Source of the DNA: Hyalella azteca
Taxonomy: Eukaryota; Arthropoda; Malacostraca; Amphipoda; Hyalellidae
Reading direction: 5' to 3'
NCBI RefSeq assembly: GCF_000764305.2
Contig: NW_025932753.1
Span: forward strand, 558,001 to 622,000
DNA length: 64,000 bases
Made by a program: the position numbers and the translations under genes. Every line of letters starts with the position of its first letter. Position 1 is the first letter of the stretch. Positions 26,147-39,100 of this stretch are shown here, piece by piece. The notes under the pieces were generated by a model. The model ran no database searches. It worked only from the letters and a program-made list of their open reading frames with translations, and was not told where the DNA came from.

Positions 26147-27130
26147 ATACAATCTATTTCTAGTCCTACAATTTGAAATACAATCTATTTCAATTTCTAC
26201 AATCAATTTAAATACCATCTTGCTGGTAATGGTAGATGAAAAAATTTCTAAACAGTAACTATTGTGAGAATTTGGAAAGTTGAGTTAAGTAACCAAAATT
26301 AAAATTTAATCTCGATATGGACGTCAGTATTAAGAAGGTATCAGTCAATTCAAGTAAAAAAAAAAAGAGGTTTAATGACGATTCATGACACTTGTACTGT
26401 AGCGACGGATCTTGAAAGATTAATTGGAATATCAACTTTAAATATATATAGATTTTCATGGTAATGTATTTAACCTTGCGAAGTTATTCAATTAAAAAAA
26501 TTTTCTCTTAGATCGACCTTTCTTATTTAGATCATCCATTAAGAAAAAGCGTAGTAATGATATCAATAAATTCTATACATCTACGAACAAAAAAGTGCAT
26601 GTATTTGCTAAGGAATAAGGAACAAATAAATTTTCGAAATCATCTATCAAGTTTGTAAATTTCAAGACCAATGGTTTGCACTCGACACTGATGTAATGCC
26701 ATATCGCAAAAATCGCTGCAAATAATAAATATGAGTTAAATGAATGTGGTCAGAATTAAGGATAAACGAAAAGGTAATATGAAACATCCAAGGTGGAAGA
26801 AATTATACAAAACGTCAATCAAGTTTTACACATTCTTTCAACCTCACTCCAACTACAGAACTTGCTTGATTCCGGGCAAGAAAGTGATTTTTGATAAACT
26901 CAAATAGCATTACTTCTTTATGGTGTCGCTTCTGAGAAAAAATTTAGGGATAACCTTCTTCGATAATAATTCTTCAAGTTATCAGACAAAAACTTGATGA
27001 AATTACAAATATTCCGTAAAAGATTAAACAAATCATTAGCTATCTATAACATAAACGTAAAAAAATTCCAAGCTCTTCAGGTAGACGCTTATGTCGCTGC
27101 TTGAACTCGGTCGAAGGGTCTGCCGGTTCA
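26147..27130. other. intergenic between convergent gene 3 and SNAPC4-like gene
   Basis: AT-rich sequence probably holding both 3' UTRs. AATAAA occurs on the plus strand near 26565 and 26633. No further gene was seen. Confidence 0.5.
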
Positions 27131-30100
27131 TCAGTCGAGCTGAGGAGTCTTCCTCTGAAAAATGAAGAGAGGCATAACAAAATTAAATAAATAGTAGTAG
27201 TAGTAGTAGTAAAAGATTTACTAGCGCTTCAGATAGCTATCTATTTCGCGCCGGAGGTGAGGTCTTCAGCTACGTCAAAGATGTTTGGTCTCTTCCGTCT
27301 TCAAGGCTTATAGCCTGATCCATTTTAGGCGCAGGGGCTGGGCGGTATATTCCCTGCTCATGGAGCGAGGGTCCGCTCCGACTTCATATATCAACTCCGG
27401 CGTAAGTTTAGTGAGGCTTGGTCTAGGTGATGGCATGGTGCGATTATAGTCTCGCTAAAGGCGGTGGTGCAAGTGCATATGACCGACCGGCGGTGGCGTT
27501 ACGGGGTCATGCTAAATCTCTGGCAGCAGGTTGCATTCCATCAGGTATCGTCTAGCGTGTCCATTTGAGAGCCAGGCCGTTTCCGAAAAGGGCGTTTTGC
27601 CATCTCTGTTAGTCTGGACTCTCCACCCGAGCCACCCGGCCATGATTGCATCTGAGGCCGTACAGCCTCGGGTCTCATCGAGACACGCAAGCCCCCCCCC
27701 ACGACAAGGACGAGATGGCACGGGGGGTTAAATAAATAAATATAATTATCTTTTGTGTTTATAAATAGTAACACTATTTATGAATATTATATAAATAATA
27801 TATAAATACATTTATCGTTTAGATTTATAAATAGTAACACTATAAATATTATATAAATATATTTAATATATATTTATCTTATCTTTTATATTTATAACTA
27901 TAAAAGAGTGAATTATTTTTAACAAGTGTACACAGATTTCATAAATTCACCAGCACATCAAATAAGCATTCTTGCTAATAATAATAATAAAGAACAAGGT
28001 TGCATCTACGAACAAGACAATACTAAAAATATTAAATGGATTAGTTAACAATCAAGAAACATGAGAGACGCCACACCAGTCGCGTGCTGCTGCGCGTGGG
28101 CGGCGGAGTTCCCTTCACAGCCTTGGCCGCGTCACTTCCGCTGCCAGGAGACGCTGCCCTCTTGCGTTTTCTATAAACAGAAATAGAAAATTAATTCTAA
28201 GTGAAAAAGCTACTGAACAAATGTTGAAAACTATTTACAAAATTGAAAAAAGTTTTCGACAAAACCAAGAAATTTAATAAATAGCCCTCAATTTACAACA
28301 AGTTATTTTTTGGTGAAAATCTAAAAATATTCAATGCAGATTAAAATAGCTGCAGTTGGGGAAGTAGAGATGAGAGGAGGAGTGGAGAAGTCCATACCTT
28401 TCTCTGATGGGCGCCACCTGCAAAGAAAATGAAATGGAATTAAGAATTGTTAGTAGCATATTGTGATCAATCACATTTTGTGCGATTTACAAGAAATGAG
28501 GCCGCCGAAAGACAATATAGTGTTTTTGTCCATATAGTTGAGTATGCATTCGTGGTTACTAAATGTCCCGGACGAAGTCAAGATATTTCAAGTTGTGATC
28601 ATAACAGGGCACAAAATATTTTGATGTCATGAAAAGCTGCACTATTCTATACATTTCACTCGCAATAAAGTCTTGTCTTATAGGATAGGCTCACGTTAAT
28701 TACGTCTTGACCTTTCACTGTACTCTCGTTAATTACGTCATGACCTTTCACTGTACTATGTTGAACGCGTTTAAATTGCGCCAAAATTTAATTTTAAGGG
28801 GTACTTGACAGTGCAGCTACAAATGAAGCCACTTTAATCAAGAAAAAATTCTAACAAGATCGCCAAGAGCGCAAGAACAAGACATGTAAAATTCGTAGTA
28901 AGTTTGATTCGGAAGGGAGCAAGCAGCACCTCCTGAAGTATGGCAGTCGCGGCACCAGAGATGCTCAGCTGACTGGAGGCATCGTCGTCGTCGACGTCGT
29001 GATTGTTTTCTCTCGATCCCTGCCAGTCTGCCTGCTGAGCAGCGTACTGGCGCTGCACGCTCATCTCTTGCGCCACAGTAGGCCTGGGCAATAAAAAATA
29101 CATGGATTAACGCGCTTTAGGTAATAAATATTACATGAATTTTTTGCTGTACGACCCCGGCCATCCGGGGTCGTAATATCAGAACTGGATTAACTACACA
29201 TAGCGGTCAAAGATTATGTAGTGGCCTAAGTACACGCAGCGGCCGATTTATCGTTTGAGATTGTCGAATGTAGCGTGAAATCAGTCGGTAATTGGCTGGC
29301 GGAGTTACGAACTCACAACTATTCTGATAGTACAGCCTCTGATCCAGAAGAATTCGTGTCCGCAAATAGAGTAGATATTCTAGCCAAATGTAAGGTGGAC
29401 AAAATACAAGTTCAATGATGCTGCATAGTTCTCAATATCTGTACACTGTACAGAATAATTAGAACAATACATTGGCAGGAAACCAGTAATTAAATTTCTT
29501 GCAAATGTTAGACACAAATATTGATGAGCGAAGTGGGAGAAGATGAGTAAAGTGAGCAAAGATGAACAAATTAAGCTAAATACACACAATCCCTCACGAA
29601 ATACAATAAACAATCACAATTCATGAGGTACCTACGAACAAATTCCGGATAAAAGTACCATTCTCAGCATACTGACAAATAAACTACGATAAACAGTCAT
29701 AAAGTCCCTTGTAGCAATAAGAAAAAATACAATAAAGTCCCAGTTCCTGACCTGACGACGCTCATAGCTGCAGGCAGAAGGAAGATGGAAAGGAAGCGAT
29801 GCCACAGGAGATTGTCGGCCTCAGAGCGGGCGCGTTGTTCCTCCGTCGTCAGCCTCGACTCTTCGGCTGCGTCTTCTTCTGAGTCAGACGAAGACTCGTG
29901 TCCTCTGAACATACGTGCGGTCAAGAATAAATATAACATAATATATATCAATATAGCATTAATCATGATAACATTTTGCTAAAATAAAGTGAGACCAAAT
30001 TTATTTTTAATTGAATGTATTACGTTAAAATACGTAGATTCATCGAGTTTTGTGATAAAAAAAAAAGAGAACTGCACGTCATTCTTCCTTTGTAGGAAAA

Positions 30101-33100
30101 ATCAGCGCAGCAAACGTAGCGTCTGAGCCAAAACTAGACGTCAAAAGCAACACATAAAATGGAACGTGGCTTACTCATTATGTTTGAGCTTTGATTTTGG
30201 CAGTAGATATTTTGTCGGACTTTCTAGAGAATACTTCTTAAGAGGACGGTCGGGTTTCTTGTAAGTCTTCAGATAATTTTGATCATAAGAAGGTGATGAG
30301 ATGGCTGGAGTATTGGAATGCTCGGTGCTGGCTGAAGCGACGGCGGTAGATTCACCGTCCGTAGAGTCGGTATTCACAGCAGTCAACGACGCGTTGGGCG
30401 TCAGGCTGCCCTTGGGACCTAAGTGAAGTGTAAGGTATTACTGACAGTGAAAATTATTATTATTTTAAATAGCTAAAAGAAGCTTCATACTGAACTCGAG
30501 CTTGATAAGAGATAGTCATCTACCAACAAGTAATGGTGGAACTTAAATGCTTGAGTATATATGTATAATGCCAACAATATCCGGTTAAATTAATGTTGAC
30601 ATCTCTTTAGAAGAGGTTTCAAATTACAGTAATATAAAAAAGCGTGATTCTAAACATGAAATGCTGATGCTAATTGAACCTTTTTGAAACTTCCCCGACA
30701 GCAGATGTCGAAGAGAACACAAACAATAATAACACAAGTAAATCCTTCCATCTGATGGAGAGAGCAATCAGACGTTAAGCCAGCCTCTCAACAGCTTCCA
30801 AGATTAAGGAAAAGTTAAGTCATAACTTTAGGAAATCTAAAATTTGTTTTATGACGAAGAGGTGAGACTATAATTCCTCTATTAGTCAACGGGTGAAATT
30901 GTAATTCATTGAATAGTCTATAGGTGAAACTGTTATTCGTTTAATGGCGTAAATCTGACATTATGATTCCTTTTTTAGTCTATAGGAGTACTTCGTCTAT
31001 TGTCTCTTAAATAAAATTCGTATTGAAGACTTTTCGCACTTCATAGGTGCAAATGTACCTTCACTCGATACGATAGTAACGTAAAATAATGCAGCCTGAT
31101 GAGTGTTAAATATCTGCCACTTCCCTGTACAAAGTGATTAGGTTAGCTCTATCACTTATTTAATTTTAATTACGTATTCAATTACATACAAAAAATTTGG
31201 TGCTGACTGGAATGTGTAAGGGAGCACAATCCTGAATTCTTCGCTCGTCAATGACCTCACGTATGTAATAGCTAAACTTTGTGCAACAGCGCACTTCAGT
31301 ATTTGTAAACATTTCTTGGCATATTAGAAATAGCTTTGACATATTAAATCTGCAATTAAATCCATTCATATACCGTGTTTTGCTCGATACTATTTACTAA
31401 GCTTTAAATTAGCTGATGTTCAGTGTTCGTGCTTTGCATAAAATGAAACATCGGTACCAAGATTGAGTTAGAAATGGTAAAATAGAAAGAAGCAATTTTG
31501 ATGACAGGATAAAGCAGAGTAGTAAACGCTGCAATTAGCTCGTACAATGAATAAAATCTTACAAAGCTTCCATATCAATATCCACGTAAATACAACGGTC
31601 AATCGTTGATAGCAATATTGAAAATAATTCGGTGTTTCTGTACTATGCTTCAGTCAGCCATCAAAATTAGCGCACTTTAGATAATTAAAACTTACCGTCG
31701 CAAAAAATGTGTCATTTTTGCACATATGTACAGCAATGACCTAAGCTTTGAATACAAATATTACATGATATAATATATTATATTTATAATAAATATAATA
31801 TTGTGTTGCTAAACTATTACTCAAAGAATAAGAAAATTATACCTTGGTACTTGGATAAATTCTTGCCAGTCTTGTATGACTTGTAAAGATCAATTATGCT
31901 GCGCTTGGCCCAAGTCTTCTTCTTTTTCTTCAGCCTGACGTTGTTGAGGCCGCCGTTGCGGCGTCTGGCTCCTCTAGGTCGCTTCAGTTGGTTCTTGATG
32001 GACAAGTTAGACGGCATCACCTGAACGGCGGAAAATTTCCTTGTATATACAACAAACATAATAACTGTAACTGTGAAGCTGGATGATATTAATTACAAGC
32101 AAGTTATCAACTGTAACTGTGAAGCTGAATGATAACTGTAACTGTGAAGCTGATCAATAACTGTAACTGTGAAGCTGAATCATATTAATTGAAGGCAAGT
32201 TATCAAGGCTTTAAATTCTGCTATAAACAACAAGCGGAATCTCAAAACCATCAATCTCGTTAAGAAAATTTTGATTTTTTGGAGTGATTAATTGAGGCAG
32301 ATTCGAAAAATTATTGATATTAGTTGCAATAATATATTAAGTGAAAAATAATTATATAAAATTTAAAAATAATTCTATAAAATTTGATCGAAGGAATTGC
32401 TTTTGAACTCACGGACGTGACGTGTATCTTTCCCACGGAGCCAGGCATGGGCAGACGACCTTTGTTCTGCTCAAGAAGCATAAATATCAGGGAAAATCTC
32501 GAGCTAATACCTAGTAATAATATCAATAGTATAAAATGTGAAACATTCTTTGACGATTTCTTAAAACGATAAAAGATAACATTCATGAAGAACGTTATCC
32601 CACCGCTACAGCTTAGTGAGGTTCTTATGGTCAAGCAAAAATCTCATATTTGTTACGGAATATAATGAATACTAATGCATAACCAATTATGTACACAACA
32701 TGAAGAACAATTCTGTCCCGAAATTACGCCAGTACCAATTTGTTTTATTTGAAGAAAAACTCACATAATCATCGAAGGCCCCCGAGAGGCTGCGTAGCAA
32801 ACGAGGCTTCTCACCCAGCGTGTACAGCTCAGGGCCCTTGAACCTGAACAAAATGACTATTAGTTGCCAGCTGAACGCAAATAAAATGCACTAAGTAACA
32901 CTAAACTTCGATGAAAACTTTTAGCTTACAAAAAACTTTTTTTTTATCAAAAAAGTGAAAAATATGAATTTGTAAAAATGGAAAGAGGCAAGAAACTTCC
33001 ATCGAATATGTATTGAATTGAGAAATAGGAATTGCCACAGTTTTTAAACAACGAGCTCCAAAGATTTTAACACATACGGTACATACAAATCATCATAATA

Positions 33101-36100
33101 ATGGACCCAAAATTTAAAGCCAGAAACTTAAAACCTCTAATAAATTTACTCACATTAGGTAAGTAAAAATTAGTAATCAGTAAACTTAAACCTATTGTTT
33201 CCCTGACTACTGTAAATTCAAATGAATACGCGTATGCCATCTGGCATATTCAAAGCATTGTCATTATAAATAATGATCATTTGAGAATTTACTTCAAAAC
33301 TTAAGTAATTTAAAATCAACAGGTAAATCTAAGGTTGGTTCATAAGATTAATTTCAAATAAATAAAGAACTAAAATCAGCAGATTAATTTCAATTCATAA
33401 GGTTAATTTAAAATAAATAAAGAACCTGTGCAGCACGAATGAGTTGTTGGCCATGATGCGCAGGGTCTTCCTATGCATGAGGAGGCTCTGCAGCGCGCCT
33501 ACCGTCGCGGCACACGGCGCCAGCAACGGCATGCTTTCTGGTACAGCGTCCTCAGAGCACCACACGCACGGCACTGATCATGTCATGATATAAGCGTGAA
33601 AGATGAGTGTAAAACATACGGTACAAGGTACACAACACACGGTACAACGTACACAACACATGGTACAACGTACACAATACACGGTACAACGTGCACAACA
33701 CACGGTACAACATACACAACACACGGTACAACATACACAACACACGGTACAACGTACGCAACACACGGTACTACCTACACAACACACGGTAAACCACACA
33801 CAAAACACGGTACAACATGCATGCCAAAAAAAATCCATATTTACAATCAAGGTTTGATTTGACACTTAAGGAACATTTCTTCATTAACGTTGTGCATAAA
33901 ATGGTCACTTGTCAACATTCTACACTTTTCTCATTTAAGTGTAAACACAGTGAACAAGTTTACAACAGGTCTGAAATACTGGACGATCTCCCATAGACGA
34001 AATAAATGACAAGGAAATTCAATTAAATATGACACAAACAAAAAACGACGCGCCAATTTATCACAAATGATAATATAATAAAGCTTTAAGAAATATTGCC
34101 AAAGCTAACACTGATATTCGGTGGCAGCGTCCTCCTGGCGGCCAGTCTTGCAGGTGTGATGGTTGATGGTGAGGTCGACGAGGCCGAGCTCAGCTTCAGT
34201 GACATTGTAGTCGTCAGAAAGAGCGGGTAGATTGCAAGACTGCGGCGCCATGGGACGCAGCTGAAACACCTTCAGCAGCAGCTGCAGTGATGATACCGCA
34301 GCCATGTCTGAAATTTTGTTATAATTATTAATTTAATGTTCACGAATGAGAGTCAAACGCGATTTATAGCGCGGTGCCTATTTTAAATCAACTAGACGTG
34401 GCAAAAAGTAACTCGAGAATTGAACGGACATGAAGAAACAGCACAAACATTTATGTCAAACGAAAAGCATTTACTTGAATGAGAACCAATGTAAATCGAG
34501 TACCAAGTACCATCAATTACCAGAAACTAAGTACCAAGTATCTAATAATAGACTAGACAACATCGGAAATTGATAAAAAACACAATAAGTCAAGTAGTTG
34601 ACTAGGAACGAAGTTGACTTTTAAGTCACTGAAGTGCCTGGTACCAAGCAGTTACAAGAAACTAAGCACCAAGTATCTAATAATAGACCAGACAACATCG
34701 GAAATTGATAAAAAGCACAATAAGTCAAGTAGATGACTAGTAACGAAGTTGACTTTTAAGTCACTGAAGTGCCTGGTACAAAGCAGTTACAAGAAACTAA
34801 GCACCAAGTATCTAATACTGCATAAGACAGCATCAATTATTGCTACAATAGCAGTTGTTACCAGTAGCAAAGTTGACGGGTCTGTTGCTGATGTGCCTTG
34901 CAGGCATGAAGAAGTCCATGATGATCTGCTCTGGCCACGTCAGCGCCGACGGCGTACGCATCATGATCCGACGTCCATCTATCGCCTTGGAATTCTTTCC
35001 TCCAAACGAATTTTTCTGGTAAAAGAATTAAGGATTTTAATTCTCAGATTCTTGTTAAATAGTTGTCAGTTATAGCATGGGATTTTATACAGAAAATTGG
35101 CAATTCAAAAAGCAGAATGCCAGTCAAATAATCCGAAATTTTAGTAGCAGAAGTGTTGTTAAATAACAATAAATTTTCGTAGCAAAATACTCTAGAAGTA
35201 TCTTTACGAAAATCAATCACTTCCCATCCAATAAGTACCTATAATTTATTACATTTCTTATCTTAATTGCTTTTTAGCTTATGCTAGTAAACGAAAAAAA
35301 TGACGAGGAAGAAAAACAGACGTTCTTGATGCAAGTATATCACTAATCGGACCTAATATTTCTAGTGAACAGAAATTGAGATTAAATGAGAAGAGAATGT
35401 TTTAATATCACTCGTAAATGGGAGAACTAGTGACTCTGGATACACAGTGCAGAACAATATGATAAACTAGCAAGAAAGCTAGATGAAATAGTTTAAGTTT
35501 ATTAGGAAAGACTCCTTGGTGGCCATCTGGTGGAGGTGGTGCATGTGCAGGTGGTTACCTTGGTGGCCAGCTGGTGGAGATGATGCATGTGCAGGTGGTT
35601 ACCTTGGTGGCCAGCTGGTGGAGATGATGCATGTGCAGATGGTTGATACGGAGCCCCACACAGACGGGCTTCTCCTTGGCTATGACGGGACGCATGTGGT
35701 GGTCGTGCTGCTTGTGCAGCCTTGCACGACGCTTTTGAAGCTCATGCATTGCAACTTTCTGCACAGTCAATTAAAAGTTTCAGTAAGAGATCTCACACGA
35801 ATCTTCAAGTTTCTAAAATAAAAGAATAAATATTACGAACAAGAATAGAAATTCAGAACTCAAGCACATAAAATCAGTCCAGATGACATTTGAATACTAC
35901 ATTTAAGGATTTAAAATCATGAGTAGGCAAGGATTAAATAGGCATGAATTTCAATAAGTAACAAAATACTAACAGAGAAAACGTTAGCATATTATTAACA
36001 GGCGTGTCCAATAATGATGGACATGCCCATTTAAATGGTAATATAATCAAGATTAATTACACAACTACTCATTGGCAATAAGCAACGTACGATGTGTTTT

Positions 36101-39100
36101 CCAGCATTGACTTTATCAACAATTTCACGCATTTCGACAAAGTCAGACTTGAGGAAATAAGACTTGAAGAGAGCGATGTCCTCCTCGGAGCGAGTGATGG
36201 ACACGGGGAACAGGGGCGGCATTGTGGTCTGTAACATAGACACTCAATTAGTGAGGGAAAACCTGGACGCTCTCCTCAAAATTTATTCATTTGTATGACT
36301 GATGGTTGTAAGGCTTTGATTAATCTGTATATTAACACTGATTTAAAAATAGGACAGACATGAGAGCTCATTTAAGCAGGATTTTCCGGTCGTCTTGACT
36401 GAAGCAATGATAGTTTCATATAAAGATATGATAATTTTTGTGGAATTTGCTCTTATTTTAAATTTGTAATGAATTTCAAATCGAAGCAAATGACAGACAG
36501 TAATGCTTGACTCAAGCAAATGACACAAGTGATTCAAACTTTATACAAGGCCGACCATTTCTTCACAAATGGAAAGAAAGACAATTAAGATTTTCGAGAT
36601 GATCATAATATTCAGTGCATTTTATAATTATTCTTGTTTCTATATGAAGTAATAAGATAATGATTCAAACATTAATCATGAAATATGACAAAACATCGAA
36701 AATGTCAAAAAGTCTTCGGTGCATAATAAGTAAGAATATTAATGTTGCTGTAAAAATTGAAATATTTTAAATTTTACTTTATTTTAAATTATTCAAGTGG
36801 TTAGATGCATACCGTAATAAGTAAGAATATTAATATTCCTGTAAAAATGAAATATTTTAAATTTTACTTTATTTTAAATTATAAAAGTGGTAAGAAGGCG
36901 TCAGACCTCGTCAGAGAGTGAAAAAAAGTCTTCAGTGCATAATAAGTAAGAATATTAATGTTGCTGTAAAAATTGAAATATTTTAAATTTACTTTCTTTT
37001 GAATTATTAAAGTGGTAAAAAGGCGTCAGACCTCGTCAGAGAGTGAGACCTCCTGCCAGAGCTTGAGGATGAGGTAGCGTATCCTGAGCATAGCAGCGTC
37101 TTTGCCGGACGCCGCAAAGCCGGGCACGGACGCCAGGCGTCGCCAGAAGCTCGTGCTGAGACTCGCACGCTCCACGGCCTTGGTGAGTGACAGCAGCTCT
37201 CTATCCATCTCACTGAAATTTGTTAGAATATTATTCAGCAGGTGCAAAATGCCTGAACATTCTTCGTCCATCTCACTGAAATTTGTCAGAATATCATTCA
37301 GCAGGTGGAAAATGCCTGAACACTTTTCGTCCATCTCACTGAAATTCGTAAGAATAACATACAGCAGGTGCAAAATGCACAAACACTCTTCGTCCAGGTC
37401 ACTGAAATTTGTCAGAATATCATTCAGCAGGTGCAAAATGCACAAACATACTTCATTGATCTGACTGAAATATGTCGGCAGGTTATTTAGATACTGAAAA
37501 ATGCAGGAGAGTCTTGTTGCCAAGTAATAAGAAAAAAGGCTACGTAAATGTTTGGATCAGAGAGGGTGCAATTCAGGATATTCGTAGTTAACAAAATACA
37601 TTCCAACAAATGGGACAACTGATAAATCTTTCGGAAATGATTTACATCATAAAAAGTTGAATGCCCAATGTAGCTGGCTTCATAAAGTTAAATGACATCT
37701 TTAATTCCTAGAGATCTTTTCAAAAATTTACCCTAAACGTAGGAATATGGATGATTTCTCAAAAACACCAAACTATACAGTTAAAAAAAGCAAATACTTA
37801 TAACAGCTAAGAAAGGCCAGTAAGCCAAAGTCGGTTTGTGTTAAAGCATTAGATTTTTGTTAGGAACTCAACTGATCCATTCCATCATGAATGAAGACAA
37901 TGTTACAGAACTGTCAATATAATCTCATTTATACAATAATTAATTTCATATCATTTAATGAATCGCAACTACTCACTGAGTCCATTGAGACAAGAATATT
38001 GGCACAATGATGCGTCGGAATCTATCTTTGAGCTGTTCGTAGTTGCGTTGTGGCATGAACTGCACAATCTGCTGCAGGTTTAGCCCGTACTTGTGCAGGC
38101 CCTGAGAAGAGTAGTGAACTGTTTATAAATTGATTTATACATTGATTTGATAAACATCAATAAAGCTACATGCAAGGTATAGCATCAATTCCTTATTCCA
38201 TTAATATATAAAAAAGATCTTGCAGCACCATTTAGTGAACTAAGCCAAATAACTCATGATTAAAATATAGTAATGCTGTTCACTTGCTGCTTTTATTATA
38301 GGTTCAAGATGATTGTCAGGTGCTGATAATTTCTTTTAATGAAATGAAAAATAGAGAAAATTTTATATTTAACTTAACTGATTGTAACATCATTTGATGA
38401 TGAACCAAGATTAGTAGGCTCCATCACGAGCCAGTGCTGAAATAATTAAATTTAAGGGATCTTTTCGCAACAGTTAAATGAAAATTTGCAGCACAGATCA
38501 AAATGAAAGAAGCTTTAGTACCCGAACAAAGAGTGTATCTTCATGTTTGTTGAACGGGCCTTTGCGACGGTTCGGGTTCAGTCTCTTCCACAGCCCTTGC
38601 AGCTGAGTTCTAGTGAAACCTGGCATTTGCTGGTGCACCTAAAACAACAGAACACAACAAAATTTAAATTTACAAAATCTAAAATTATTTAATACATTTA
38701 TAAATCAGGGCCCATACTTTCAAAACTCGCTAAGTGAACGTAAGTACTTACGCTCTATTTTCTTATCTATGATTGGTGGATTTTGCTTGAAAGGCCGTCA
38801 ATGATTGGCGGATGAACTTACGATATCTTAACTTTTTTGAAAGTATAGATCAGAGCTACAAATAAATTCGTGTGATGAGGAAACGATGACATAACATAGC
38901 CGGCATTATTCAAACGTACCTAGAACTCCTATTAAATGTAAGGATACACAGACAAGGATAAATTTAATCATTAATTGAAACATTTTTGCATATTTTTATT
39001 AGAGAATTACCTGTGACCAGGGGATGTAGTCACCAACTTTGAGGTTGTGTACGAGCTTGAGCAGCTGATTGGATTTATCAGGTGTGAATTTGGGAGGATT

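Noticed and set aside
33596..33865. Open frames on both strands encoding Thr/His- or Cys-rich repeats
   Set aside because: They are by-products of a 21-bp minisatellite whose period is divisible by three.
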